A stretch of 64,000 nucleotides of DNA from Pedobacter sp. SL55 (GCF_026625705.1 NZ_CP113059.1:2542001-2606000); one strand, 5' to 3'. Shown: positions 16,250 to 25,256, counted from the stretch's first letter. Numbers and translations are program-made. The notes: generated by a model from the letters alone, not told the origin.

Positions 16250-16284
16250 TTTTAAGAGAACGCTAGTAAGTCCGAACTAGCTGT

Positions 16285-16435
16285 TTAATAAATACAATAA
16301 GTGCAGGACTGAACTAATTTGCGTCTAAGAGGTTCGGCAAAAACCTGACAACAACAAACAAGTCAGCCTGCACTTATTGTGCAGGCGTGAACTTATTCGC
16401 ACTTGTTGTCTTTGTAATTTTGCCGATTTCTTAGA
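16285..16435. other. Strongly structured DNA/RNA region with competing hairpins
   Basis: TCTAAGAGGTTCGGCAAAA (16324) pairs with TTTTGCCGATTTCTTAGA (16418) and, further in, ACAACAACAAACAAGT with ACTTGTTGTCTTTGT, closing on the hairpin GCCTGCAC-TTATT-GTGCAGGC (16365-16386). An upstream ACAATAAGTGCAGG (16294) is complementary to CCTGCACTTATTGT inside that hairpin, so two folds compete. It lies upstream of the minus-strand gene at 15869 and could be a leader, small RNA or recombination site. No known riboswitch recognised. Confidence 0.5.
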
Positions 16436-16568
16436 CAAGTAGCAAATAGCTTACGCTTATATCTTAATTATAAGTAATTCTAATTTATCTCTACTCTATA
16501 TCTTCTTTTGTTTAGACAACAAAGATAATATAGTAAAAGAGATTAGGCGTAATTTCTACGCCTAAAAT

Positions 16569-17072
16569 TTACGCTGCTTCTGGTCTTTCAACTACGGCAA
16601 TGCTTACAGTATCCGTTTCTCCCTCGAATGTCAGTCTAAAGAAGTAATTATGAACATCATGATTTACGAACATCACTTTAAGAGCATATTCGCAACCAAT
16701 AGTTCCATCTTCTGAATTTGTGGCTCTGTAGGCTTCTCTTAATAATAAGTTGGTAAGATTACTGCCGAACTTTTCGATAAAATCTCCATCGTAATTGATG
16801 TAAATGTAATAACGACCATCCCTACCATTAATAAGGTTGATACTCCAGAAATGACAGATGAACTCATTAATAAAATTTGTATTCTGCGGATCTCTTAAGT
16901 TATCTACAGTGATGTAAGTTCTGTATTTAACCATTTCAAACTTCGTAAGCAACCTTTGAGCTGCTTCAATAATCTTTTGATAAGCTTTCTGTACTTCCTG
17001 ATTTACTACCTGCAATTCAGGTGTTACCATAACAAATTGTGTTGATGGTTTAGTGGTGTTGTTCTTTTTCAT
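16569..17072 (-). CDS. Hypothetical protein
   Basis: The 167-residue cytoplasmic-looking protein has a polar start (MKKNNTTKPSTQFVMVTPEL), a helical middle (EVQKAYQKIIEAAQRLLTKFEMV) and a mixed C-terminal half ending VVERPEAA. No family recognised. It stands alone between the structured region and a 527-base gene-free stretch. Confidence 0.6.
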   Translation of the reverse strand: MKKNNTTKPSTQFVMVTPELQVVNQEVQKAYQKIIEAAQRLLTKFEMVKYRTYITVDNLRDPQNTNFINEFICHFWSINLINGRDGRYYIYINYDGDFIEKFGSNLTNLLLREAYRATNSEDGTIGCEYALKVMFVNHDVHNYFFRLTFEGETDTVSIAVVERPEAA

Positions 17073-17599
17073 GTTTTTTGATTTTTAAAAGGTGTTTAAA
17101 TGAAAAATGCGCTTGTTAGCGCACTTGTTAATTGATAAATATGTTGGGTTATTGATAATTGGATTAATGTTTTACCGATTGGTAAATGGATAGCCGTAGA
17201 TAATTGTTATATTATTGGTCACTATTACTAATAATATAATGCGTTGTTTTTGGGTGATGGTTTAAATGTGTTAAATATCCGCTCGGCTTTCTCGATTGTT
17301 GCGGAGTTGATATATTAGTTTGCTCAAAATGGCTATAAGATTTGTAAAATCGTGACGGATTTTATTAGAAAGTAGTAGGTTAAAATCGACTTCCCCAAAG
17401 TCAATGACGGCGGGTATTCAGATGTAGAGGGTGGGGGCGTTTGACACACTTATAATTTTTAAGATATATAAAAATTAAAAATTTAATTTTTCCGACACCA
17501 ATAATCAAAAAAGGGGTTTTTAACCCCCTTAATCAATTAACTGTCGATAAAATCCGACACTTATTTATCGAAAACGGTTATATAACCCCCTTTTAATAT
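17073..17599. other. AT-rich gene-free region with terminator
   Basis: No gene is seen. It contains a terminator for the minus-strand helicase-like gene (AAGGGG/CCCCCTT stem at 17511-17530 followed by T on the minus strand), an inverted pair TCGATAAA/TTTATCGA (17544-17571), two CCGACAC copies, a palindromic ATATTATT...AATAATAT near 17210-17240 and an isolated GC-rich patch near 17405-17445. It could hold a replication or transfer site, but none is recognised. Confidence 0.4.
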
Positions 17600-19495
17600 T
17601 TACTGTCGGAACTTACTAGGAAGTATGATGTTATTTTTAACATCCTTAATCTTGTAACCCTTGATTTCTCTATTATCTTCGGTATAGCCTAAGGTAACTC
17701 TTGTATCAGGTATGTCAAACCACTTTCTTAATTGTTCTATTGTTGCTGGCAATCTAACATTGTACTTGTTAAAGTAATGTCTTAGTATAGCTCTAATTCT
17801 ATATCCTGTAAAACACCTTCCCTTTTTAAATATCATTAATAATGTAAAGGTTAGTTTGTAGTAACTATCAGATTTCTCTATTGCTTTAAGATTATATTCC
17901 TTTTCTATCTTCTTGGCATTATATGCCAACTCTCTTACCTTATCTATTCCAAGAACTTTGTAATATTGGTACAATTGTGTATGAGTGTTGATTAATTCAG
18001 TAATTGCATAATTAGGAGATAAACTATAAACCTCTTGCGGCTGTTCGAAATAAGTGGCGAACATTTCACAGATAACCTTTAGTGTTTCTTTCTTTGATAT
18101 TCCTGGTTTTAGTTTCTCCAGATTTTCATCGTTAAGGTTATAGTCATCCTTTATAAATTCAACATCAAACCTGTTGGTACTTTCGTATGCTCTGCGTATA
18201 TCCATACTTGTTTTATAAAATGCTATTACCTTGTTTCTCTGTATCTCATTATCTATAAGATATGTACATTGCTCGAACGTGCGTTTGTTCAGGTAGTTAT
18301 TGTACTTGCATAATTTCAGAGCTTCGTTAAGCACATCATAAGTTCCGATATTATGGTTGTTGTTGCATTGGTCTCGCAACTGTTCTATCATCTGATGACC
18401 TTCTCTAAGTCCGTTTATGTAGGCTCTTATTTCTGCTTCGCCCTGTGTAGGCTTGGCATCCCAATTTGTGATGTGGGCTAAATGATTAATCCCATTTCTT
18501 GCTCTACCTGCAATCTGTATAATATCGGTGTTGGGGTCAAGTGCCGAATGTTCCACTTTTTTAAAGTCTGATACGATTAAAACGTTGGGTTCACAATCTA
18601 CCTTTAAGTCAAATGCGGTAAAGAAGCGGCTGGTAAAGAAGTTGTACTTTTTAAACTTGTTCTTATCCCAATGCTCACTTACGTTAGTAATACCGTTGAT
18701 TTTTAAGATGTCGTTACTTTCCCTCGAGCTAAAAACATGTGCTTCATCCTCTATCTTAAGGAACTTGATTATTGATGAAATTCGTTCGGTGGAATTGATA
18801 AATATTAGGTAATATTTATTTCTATGCAAATTAAAATACTTCTTAATGGTAGAAGCAATGTTATTGGTGGCATAAAGGTCTAGCTTTATCTTTTCGGGAG
18901 TTTCAGGATAGATATAAAAGTTGTCAAAGTCGTGTTCATTAAATCTTGGGTCGCTGGGAGCTATAGGTGTAGCGGAAATAAAGGAACGTTTTTTAAAATC
19001 AAAGAAATAGTCCATAACTACAGTTATAGCATCTCTGAAGTTTGCATCTTGTATTAACTTCTCACATTCATCTACCAATAGGAAGAACTTCTCAAATGGG
19101 TTGATTTCCAATTCTTGGCAAGCATCCATTATCTTTACTATGCCTTCGGGAGTAGTGATAAGTTTGTATTTTTCTCTCTTTACACTTAGAAATTCGACTA
19201 TATCGTCAACGTTCGTCTTTTCGTAGATAGCTAGAACCTCGGGGTTTTTAACCATTATAGGCATACCATTTTCATCCAATATCTTGTTATCCTCAGCATC
19301 CACTTTTTCCATCCATCGTTTACCCAATATCACAGGTATATAGGGTTCAACAATGATGCTCCAACGTTTACAGAAAATCTCAAGATGGGTAGCACCACAA
19401 CCTGTAAGGTGTTTATAGATTATTTTATTTGCAGGAAGTTTAGACAATATCTTTCCTAGATACTTGCCCTTAGGCAGCATTAAATTATTGTACAT
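17600..19495 (-). CDS. SF2-helicase-like protein with degenerate Walker A
   Basis: The 631-residue protein shows helicase superfamily 2 features: a Walker-A-like TGCGATH (31-37), Walker B FFLLVDECE (137-145), motif III SATP (174-177) and motif VI QIAGRARNG (327-335). The invariant lysine of Walker A is missing (GCGAT in place of GxGKT). The C-terminal 300 residues are helical and unassigned. Similar proteins occur on mobile elements and phages of Bacteroidota, where they may serve replication or be inactive ATP-binding scaffolds. Single gene with its own terminator. Confidence 0.7.
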   Translation of the reverse strand: MYNNLMLPKGKYLGKILSKLPANKIIYKHLTGCGATHLEIFCKRWSIIVEPYIPVILGKRWMEKVDAEDNKILDENGMPIMVKNPEVLAIYEKTNVDDIVEFLSVKREKYKLITTPEGIVKIMDACQELEINPFEKFFLLVDECEKLIQDANFRDAITVVMDYFFDFKKRSFISATPIAPSDPRFNEHDFDNFYIYPETPEKIKLDLYATNNIASTIKKYFNLHRNKYYLIFINSTERISSIIKFLKIEDEAHVFSSRESNDILKINGITNVSEHWDKNKFKKYNFFTSRFFTAFDLKVDCEPNVLIVSDFKKVEHSALDPNTDIIQIAGRARNGINHLAHITNWDAKPTQGEAEIRAYINGLREGHQMIEQLRDQCNNNHNIGTYDVLNEALKLCKYNNYLNKRTFEQCTYLIDNEIQRNKVIAFYKTSMDIRRAYESTNRFDVEFIKDDYNLNDENLEKLKPGISKKETLKVICEMFATYFEQPQEVYSLSPNYAITELINTHTQLYQYYKVLGIDKVRELAYNAKKIEKEYNLKAIEKSDSYYKLTFTLLMIFKKGRCFTGYRIRAILRHYFNKYNVRLPATIEQLRKWFDIPDTRVTLGYTEDNREIKGYKIKDVKNNIILPSKFRQ

Positions 19496-19512
19496 TTTTA
19501 AATTAAGTTGAA

Positions 19513-19536
19513 AGCCCTCCCAGACGTAGGAGGGCT
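19513..19536 (-). terminator. Hairpin, possible terminator or attenuator
   Basis: AGCCCTCC and GGAGGGCT form a perfect 8-bp stem between the genes at 19547 and 17600. The T tail on the minus strand is short (TTTC), so termination may be partial. Confidence 0.5.
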
Positions 19537-19546
19537 AGGTTAAGGA

Positions 19547-19966
19547 TTAGTGATTATTACAGAACTCTACTAAATCATCCCAATTGAAGATAATTGAGAT
19601 ACGCCTGTTGGCGTAATCACAAACAAATTTCTCCATGTTATCGAAGAGATAAACGGTTGCTTTAGCTTGCATCAAACCTTTTTTAAAATTAAGGTGAATG
19701 TAGTCTTTTTGATTAGTTCTGTTTGTTTTCTTCTCAATAGCGCCTAGTATGCCATGTTGTTGATTTGCACAGTTGAAGAAAGTTTTATATTGATTAGTAA
19801 GCTTAGGGGCTTTTTCCAGCTTAGCCAACAATCTTTTAAAATTGTCTAGCTTTACATAACCAACATTGTCTTCGCTTTCGAAGAATTCACTAATGGTAAC
19901 CTCTGTTACTCCTTTTCTGCGGTAGCCACCTTGTGGCTCCTCAGTAATAAAATCAAAAATCGACAT
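19547..19966 (-). CDS. Hypothetical protein
   Basis: The 139-residue protein begins MSIFDFITEEPQGGYRRKG and contains basic segments (NFKRLLAKLEKAPKLTNQYK; EKKTNRTNQKDYIHLNFKKG), which would suit nucleic acid binding. No family recognised. It lies upstream of the helicase-like gene on the same strand with a hairpin between them. Confidence 0.55.
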   Translation of the reverse strand: MSIFDFITEEPQGGYRRKGVTEVTISEFFESEDNVGYVKLDNFKRLLAKLEKAPKLTNQYKTFFNCANQQHGILGAIEKKTNRTNQKDYIHLNFKKGLMQAKATVYLFDNMEKFVCDYANRRISIIFNWDDLVEFCNNH

Positions 19967-20034
19967 ATTCAGTAATGCGGACTTGTTTGTTCCCGCACTA
20001 CAAAGGAGCTAAGGTTATAAGGGGGGAAAAAAGA

Positions 20035-20955
20035 TTAAGTGATATTCAGAAACGCACTTGATAGGTGTTTTTTTCTCTTGTTATAATTCTTAAGCAATTC
20101 GCTAATTAAAGAGGTATGATATTTTTTCTCTAAAGGTAATCTATAGCGCAACCTTAAATGTTCTCTTTTAATGTTTAAAGTTTCTATATCGCTGACCTTA
20201 CCTGCATACTGTAGTATATTGAACAAATAGAACAGTTCATATATGAACAGGTTTTTCTTCCTTGAAAGAACGGCTTTTGGAATATATTCTTCAAAATATT
20301 GTGTGAGTATATGGGCGGTTTCGTGAACCATTTCCTTTTGTATTCTTTTATCACTTTCCCATTCACTTGACTTTAATTCTTTTAGCTTCTCCAATGGTGG
20401 TATATCGTCGTAATCAGCCAAAAGATAACTTAATGAGATGTTACGAAACGATGTTTTAAATGCATTATATATCATTTTAACAATAAAACGTCCAGCACCA
20501 TCATAGATTAATGGAGTTGCTTCATTTGTATGTTTATCCTTTACTTGTATGATAATTGCATCCTCTTTGTCTTTTGCATAATATTCCTTGCCTGCTGCTC
20601 TTTTTGCCGCTACTTCGATAACGAGTTCTTGATAACCTATTAGAAAATCTAGGGCGTTTTCGGTTTGTGCATCAATAGATTGTAAGTCTTTAATATGTTC
20701 AAAATCATATAAAGGCTTTTGGCAGATATAAAGAATGTCTCCATAATTTTTGGTTGGTATATTGTATTTCTCCATTAGAGCAAGATACCTGTTTTCGAAA
20801 GCCTTATCTTCATCGTCTTTGGCAGGTATGACAACATCGATATCAATTAGCTGATTTGAGTTTTCTTCAAGTTTTCTACTTCTTGCTAGTTTATTCAAAT
20901 TTGGATAAAACTTCGTAAGGCGATGGATATAAATGGGAATGGTATCGTGTAACAT
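20035..20955 (-). CDS. Hypothetical protein with HETAH motif
   Basis: The 306-residue protein is mostly helical, with acidic and basic patches and a C-terminal basic tail (KNYNKRKKHL). The only motif is HETAH at 211-215 in a helix (KEMVHETAHILTQYF), which matches the HExxH form of zinc peptidases; no third ligand or other peptidase feature is evident. It lies 37 bases after the integrase, with a terminator-like hairpin between, so expression is probably partly separate. It may be a replication initiator or other element-specific protein; unknown. Confidence 0.55.
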   Translation of the reverse strand: MLHDTIPIYIHRLTKFYPNLNKLARSRKLEENSNQLIDIDVVIPAKDDEDKAFENRYLALMEKYNIPTKNYGDILYICQKPLYDFEHIKDLQSIDAQTENALDFLIGYQELVIEVAAKRAAGKEYYAKDKEDAIIIQVKDKHTNEATPLIYDGAGRFIVKMIYNAFKTSFRNISLSYLLADYDDIPPLEKLKELKSSEWESDKRIQKEMVHETAHILTQYFEEYIPKAVLSRKKNLFIYELFYLFNILQYAGKVSDIETLNIKREHLRLRYRLPLEKKYHTSLISELLKNYNKRKKHLSSAFLNIT

Positions 20956-20956
20956 A

Positions 20957-20985
20957 AAAGCCGAATAGGTTTGCTACTCGGCTTT
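20957..20985 (-). terminator. Hairpin terminator after integrase
   Basis: AAAGCCGAATAG pairs with CTACTCGGCTTT, and on the minus strand TTTTAT follows. It ends just before the start codon of the gene at 20035-20955, so it may also act as an attenuator. Confidence 0.65.
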
Positions 20986-20992
20986 AAAGATA

Positions 20993-22267
20993 TTAAACAT
21001 CAAATATTTTCTTTTCTAAATCTGTAATTATTCCTTTGTTAAATTCATCTAGGTAGGTCTGTGTTTGCTCTTCCGTTTGATGCCCTAATGCTTCACTTAT
21101 ATAGCTTGTTGGTACTCCCGCATGTTTCAAGTTAGTAGCGTAGCTATGTCTAGAAACGTAGGTGGTTAGATTTATATTAGGTTCTCCTATTAACTTGGCA
21201 ACTTCCTTTAAATCGTGGTTTACCTTTTTGAGTGCGGTTTTCTTTCTCGTGTACTTCTGTTTAAGGGTTACATGGATGAGGTCGTTATAAATAGGGAAAA
21301 GATAATTGCTCTTACCATGATTTTTCTCTATCAATGTTTTTGCGTGTTCATTTATAGGGATGTAAAAAGTCTGCTTAGTCTTGCGTCTTATGTAATAAAT
21401 TTCATCATTAATGATATTAGCCCCTGTAAGCCCGATAATATCTATAAAATTCATCCCTCTGGTATAAAAGCTAAACATAAATATATCTCTAGCCAAGTCT
21501 AAACCTGTGCCTCTATCGAGTTTTAAATCCCTTATTTTGCCTATAATATCAATGGGTACGGAACGTTTCTTCGTTTTATGGTTCAATCGTCTGTTTACGG
21601 AATACTTTTTCTCTCCAAATGGATAGTTTTCACGTTTAAATAGTCCCTCATCAATAGCCAAATTGATTGCCCGTTGCAAGTTCCTCATCTTTATGCTAAT
21701 GGTGGTATCTTTGTTCTTCCTGTCAAAGCGTAGATAGTTCTCAAATTCCTCCAAGAATTTAACATTGACATCTGTAATCTTAGCAGTTGGTTTAAACTTC
21801 AACAATTGACTTTGTGCATCACTAAAGACGGTTGCCAATCCAATTTTATTTAATCGCTCTAAGTCGTTGATTATTTTAGTATAAAATGAGTTTAAAGTAT
21901 AATGCTTGGTTTCCGTTTTAACTTTCTTTCCTGTAATATCATTGATAAAATTCTCAAAGCTAAATTCAACTTGTTGGCGTTTATAATTCTTTACAAGTTC
22001 TTTAGCTTTAGTTAGCACATCCGCTAACAAACTATTAAGTGTCCTAAAATCTTCAATGTTTTTAGAGTATCTGCCGAAACCATTATCTTCTATGGCTGCT
22101 GATTTCCAATTGTTTTTATTGCATTTAAACTTATAAAGGGAATGATTTAATATAGAATTGATTGAAACGTACTTGCTCTTTCTCTCGTAGGTAATCCTTA
22201 AACATATAGGATACTCATTTTGAATAGGTTTTTTGGTGGTGTTTAAAACAATGGATAATGTTACCAT
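20993..22267 (-). CDS. Tyrosine recombinase / site-specific integrase
   Basis: Starting at the ATG at 22265-22267 gives 424 residues; a longer frame to 22336 would run through the terminal repeats and is unlikely. The N-terminal arm and SAM-like core-binding domain (about 100-200) precede the catalytic domain, with the first arginine in FYTRGMNFIDIIGLTG, the box SRHSYATNLKHAGVPTSYIS, LGHQ, and the nucleophile tyrosine in QTYLDEF. It faces away from tRNA-Pro and should integrate and excise this element there. Resembles Bacteroidota integrases with Phage_int_SAM_5 domains. Confidence 0.93.
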   Translation of the reverse strand: MVTLSIVLNTTKKPIQNEYPICLRITYERKSKYVSINSILNHSLYKFKCNKNNWKSAAIEDNGFGRYSKNIEDFRTLNSLLADVLTKAKELVKNYKRQQVEFSFENFINDITGKKVKTETKHYTLNSFYTKIINDLERLNKIGLATVFSDAQSQLLKFKPTAKITDVNVKFLEEFENYLRFDRKNKDTTISIKMRNLQRAINLAIDEGLFKRENYPFGEKKYSVNRRLNHKTKKRSVPIDIIGKIRDLKLDRGTGLDLARDIFMFSFYTRGMNFIDIIGLTGANIINDEIYYIRRKTKQTFYIPINEHAKTLIEKNHGKSNYLFPIYNDLIHVTLKQKYTRKKTALKKVNHDLKEVAKLIGEPNINLTTYVSRHSYATNLKHAGVPTSYISEALGHQTEEQTQTYLDEFNKGIITDLEKKIFDV

Positions 22268-22311
22268 AACTTGGATTGTTATGGCAGTAACGGCACATTT
22301 TGTGCAACCAG

Positions 22312-22336
22312 AGGTGTAAACAGATGGTGTAAACAT
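22312..22336. repeat. Right arm-type repeat of the element
   Basis: Two GGTGTAAAC units, matching 9947-9971 at 23 of 25 positions in the same orientation, between the integrase start and the right att site. Likely recombinase arm sites or the integrase operator. Confidence 0.55.
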
Positions 22337-22387
22337 TTATAGTTAAACCCTTTATTTCAGAGTATCCTCCCCAATCCCTCCAAAACC

Positions 22388-22424
22388 AAAAAAGCCCCTA
22401 AAACATCTGTTTAAAGGCTTTTTT
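22388..22424 (-). terminator. Terminator downstream of tRNA-Pro
   Basis: AAAAAAGCC and GGCTTTTTT form a stem, with extra CCTAAA/TTTAAAGG pairing, a few bases beyond the tRNA 3' end. On the minus strand it ends in six T. Confidence 0.7.
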
Positions 22425-22426
22425 CT

Positions 22427-22471
22427 TGTCGGGATGAGAGGATTCGAACCTCCGACCTCCAGCACCCCATG
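22427..22471. repeat. Right attachment site inside tRNA-Pro
   Basis: The 45 bp are identical to 9831-9875. They cover the T arm, variable loop and 3' side of the anticodon arm of the tRNA gene, the usual target of tyrosine integrases. Confidence 0.9.
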
Positions 22472-22502
22472 CTGACGCGATACCTGGCTACGCTACATCC
22501 CG
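22429..22502 (-). tRNA. tRNA-Pro (anticodon GGG)
   Basis: On the minus strand the 74-nt sequence starts CGGGATG and ends CATCCCGA, closing the acceptor stem with A as discriminator base; CCA is not encoded. The anticodon stem TCAGC/GCTGG encloses ATGGGGT, giving anticodon GGG, and the T arm contains GGTTCGAATCC. It serves as the integration target of the element. Confidence 0.93.
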
Positions 22503-22504
22503 AT

Positions 22505-22654
22505 GAGGCCGTCTCAAATTCGCTGGTCATCTCGAACGTTAGAGAGGGATCTGCTTCAGAAATGCTTCTGAAATTGATTTAACTTCGTTGATTTTCAATT
22601 CTCCTCCTTCGATCGTCAGAAATGACGGCATTATTTTACTTTTGAGACGGCCTC
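22505..22654. repeat. 150-bp element with perfect 14-bp inverted ends
   Basis: GAGGCCGTCTCAAA at 22505 is inverted exactly at 22641-22654. It has no coding capacity and lies between tRNA-Pro and the YfhO gene. It looks like a MITE or a REP-type element; a different family from the TTAACGTGAG elements. Confidence 0.65.
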
Positions 22655-22667
22655 TGTAATGATTTTT

Positions 22668-25166
22668 TTAGGCTGCTTTCTTCTTTTTAGTTTCGCTGTA
22701 CCCGGCAAAGCCTAAGCAAAGCACCAAAAGTATGGTTCCAGCTAACGAAATTTTCTCTCCAGTGTAATAAGATTTAGGTTCGAACTTAAATTCTACTTTG
22801 TGGTTACCCGCAGGTAGCTGTGCCGCACGTAAAACATAATCGGCTCTGAAGTAAGGCTTTTGCTCGCCATCGATGTACATATTCCAACCTTTATCGTAAT
22901 AAATCTCAGAAAATACCGCAATTACATCTCTAGGTGCGCTGTAGCTATACTCTAAATGATCTGGATGGTAGTTTTCCATTTTAATGAAAGCCGATGGGTC
23001 TGCACCTAAACGCGTAGTGTCTAATAATTTTTTGTACTGCTCGTCAACAATAGCTTCTTGTTTAGGATCAAAACTGTTGATGGCCTTCATCTCCTCGTCT
23101 GAGTTTTTCACGAACTGCACGCTTTTTACAATCCAAGCATTACCTAAAGCGGTAGCATTTCTGCTCATTTTATACGAACCATTTTGCGGGTCTTGCGTAA
23201 TGAAGTACCGTGTATTTAGCATATCTAATACGTCTTGGTTCACGCTTTTCGAGAACTGATTTTGGATCAATTCGTCGTATCTTTTTAATTTTGCAGCATG
23301 GTAGCCACCTACGGTTTTATGAAAGTTTGAGGTGCTTGCATCGTTAAAAGTGTTAATGCTTTGGTCGTAAACACGGAAGTTGGGATCTTTATCGCTGGCA
23401 ATAAAAGTATCTACATCTCTAGGTTGGAAATAATTGGCCAAAGTAGATTTGCTTTCGAAGTTTTTGTTGTTTAAATATTTACGGTCTACCTGCCACATAT
23501 CAATAAGTACAGAAAAAGCCAACAATCCAAACGCCAATTGGGTATTTAATTTCTTTTTAAGGAAAGCCCAAACAATAGCGTAACCAATTACGATAAATAA
23601 GAATGCCCTAAAGGCATCGGCACGGGCAATAGCCGCACGATCTTCTACCAAAGCATTCGCTAGTTTTTGGGCTGCAGCAGCATTGTTTTGCAAAGCTTGA
23701 GTTAAGCCTTGTACAATTTCTGCATGGTTGCTGGTTTTAAAGGTAAAAAACAAGGTAGGAGCAATGGCAACAATTAATGCAAAACCACCAGTTATGCCTG
23801 CCGACCAAGTTAGTTTCTTAACCAATTCTTTCTGCTCAAGGTTGCTTTCTTGCGCTTCTTTTAAGGCTAGGAATGCTAATATAGGAACCATTAAGCCAAC
23901 TACAGCTAAGATTGATTCTACCGCTCTAAACTTGTTGTAAAGCGGGAAATAATCGTAGAATAAATCTGATACTAATGGGAAGTTTTTACCGAACGAAAGC
24001 AACATGAACAATACTGTGGTTGCTAAAATCCACCATTTTATTCTGCTGCGAACTATAAATAAACCGAAGATGTATAAGAAGCATACAATAGCACCAAAAT
24101 AGTAACCGCCAGAAGTTCCCGGTTTTTCGCCCCAATATTCTTGCATGTTAAAACCTTGTGCTAGCTGTTGGATAATCTGAGTGGTTTGGCCAGGATCTCC
24201 ACCCGAAAAGTCTGCAGAAACTGCTTTATACAAGTTGCTCTCTGGTTTCACTAATTCATCAATACCTGTGGCACCGCCGTATAAATTAGGAATTAAAAAG
24301 GTAAAGCTTTCGCCCACACCTTGGCTCCATGCGTATGCATAATCTTTGGTCATACCTGCTTTTTCTTTGCCAGCCGCTTCTCCAGTAGTTAAATTAGATT
24401 TACCACGGTTGGTTTCTGCTGCGTATTCGGAAGTTGTCCAAAGTAAGCTGGCGTTAATCATTACTGCAATAACTACAGCGCCAGTTAAAAACCCGATGGC
24501 TTTTCCAAATGCAGGTAAGGTTTTGTTTTTATAAGCTTGATATAATTCTATCCCTACCAAAATTAATAAAGAAAGGAATAGGTAATAGGTCATTTGAACG
24601 TGGTTAGCTCTAATTTCTAAAGCTAAAAATAGGGCGGTTAAACTTGCACCTAGCAAGTATCTGCCTCGCAAAGTCATTAAAATACCAGCAATAATTGGTG
24701 CAAAAAAGCCAATAGCTAATGCTTTGTTACTGTGTCCGGTAGCAATTAATACAAAATTGTACGTGGTAAAGGCAAAAGCAATGGCATAAGCAGCAGCCAA
24801 CCAAGGGTTTACTTTGAGTGTAATAAATAAGAAATAAGCACCAACTAATAACAATAATACGGTACCCACCGGATTAGGGAGTGCTTTGGTAATCAACGCA
24901 ATGCCATAAGTAGCACCATTGTAGGCGTATTGCACCCAAATTTGGTAAGCGGGCATACCGCCAAACATCTGGTTTGTCCAAAGTGGGCCTTTGCCATCTT
25001 TGTCTTTATACTCCATGATTTCTTTTTGCATGGCTTTAGACTGAATGACATCGCTTTGCGCAGGTGCTTTACCTTGCAAAACCGGACTAAAATAAACGAA
25101 ACAGATAACAACAAATGCTGCTAGAATGGCAAGATGGATGCCGTTTTTATTGAACCAATTATTCAT
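22668..25166 (-). CDS. YfhO family membrane protein
   Basis: From the ATG at 25164-25166 (a 30-residue longer frame exists but adds a poor leader) the protein has 832 residues. It begins NNWFNKNGIHLAILAAFVVICFVYF and has about 12-14 hydrophobic helices through residue 560, then a periplasmic domain with VFSEIYYDKGWNMYIDG and GNHKVEFKFEPKSY, and a last helix before KKKKAA. This is the YfhO/GT-C-like architecture; YfhO proteins are linked to glycosylation of cell-surface polymers. Single gene, minus strand. Confidence 0.88.
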   Translation of the reverse strand: MNNWFNKNGIHLAILAAFVVICFVYFSPVLQGKAPAQSDVIQSKAMQKEIMEYKDKDGKGPLWTNQMFGGMPAYQIWVQYAYNGATYGIALITKALPNPVGTVLLLLVGAYFLFITLKVNPWLAAAYAIAFAFTTYNFVLIATGHSNKALAIGFFAPIIAGILMTLRGRYLLGASLTALFLALEIRANHVQMTYYLFLSLLILVGIELYQAYKNKTLPAFGKAIGFLTGAVVIAVMINASLLWTTSEYAAETNRGKSNLTTGEAAGKEKAGMTKDYAYAWSQGVGESFTFLIPNLYGGATGIDELVKPESNLYKAVSADFSGGDPGQTTQIIQQLAQGFNMQEYWGEKPGTSGGYYFGAIVCFLYIFGLFIVRSRIKWWILATTVLFMLLSFGKNFPLVSDLFYDYFPLYNKFRAVESILAVVGLMVPILAFLALKEAQESNLEQKELVKKLTWSAGITGGFALIVAIAPTLFFTFKTSNHAEIVQGLTQALQNNAAAAQKLANALVEDRAAIARADAFRAFLFIVIGYAIVWAFLKKKLNTQLAFGLLAFSVLIDMWQVDRKYLNNKNFESKSTLANYFQPRDVDTFIASDKDPNFRVYDQSINTFNDASTSNFHKTVGGYHAAKLKRYDELIQNQFSKSVNQDVLDMLNTRYFITQDPQNGSYKMSRNATALGNAWIVKSVQFVKNSDEEMKAINSFDPKQEAIVDEQYKKLLDTTRLGADPSAFIKMENYHPDHLEYSYSAPRDVIAVFSEIYYDKGWNMYIDGEQKPYFRADYVLRAAQLPAGNHKVEFKFEPKSYYTGEKISLAGTILLVLCLGFAGYSETKKKKAA

Positions 25167-25256
25167 TAAAGGTTGTATTAATTTTAAACTCAGCCCAAAA
25201 ATAGAAATTTGATGCAGATTAAGAAGAAAAAGTTTGTGAAGCTTGAGTTTACGCAA

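Larger units (their letters stand above)
9831..22471. mobile_element. Integrated genomic element in tRNA-Pro (12.6 kb)
   Basis: A perfect 45-bp direct repeat (9831-9875 and 22427-22471) marks the two ends. The right copy is the 3' part of an intact tRNA-Pro gene, the left copy a detached fragment. A tyrosine recombinase gene lies at the tRNA end, transcribed away from it. The interior is more AT-rich to the eye than its surroundings, carries almost only minus-strand genes of accessory or unknown type, and includes a RadC protein, an ABC-3C-like operon and a helicase-like gene. No conjugation or capsid genes are visible, so it is an integrative element or satellite rather than a complete phage or ICE. 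Confidence 0.88.

Noticed and set aside
22268..22336. Longer integrase start at 22336
   Set aside because: The extra residues cover the GGTGTAAAC terminal repeats and do not resemble an integrase N-terminus.
10004..22336. Element as a prophage or complete ICE
   Set aside because: No capsid, terminase, portal, relaxase or type IV secretion genes are recognisable.
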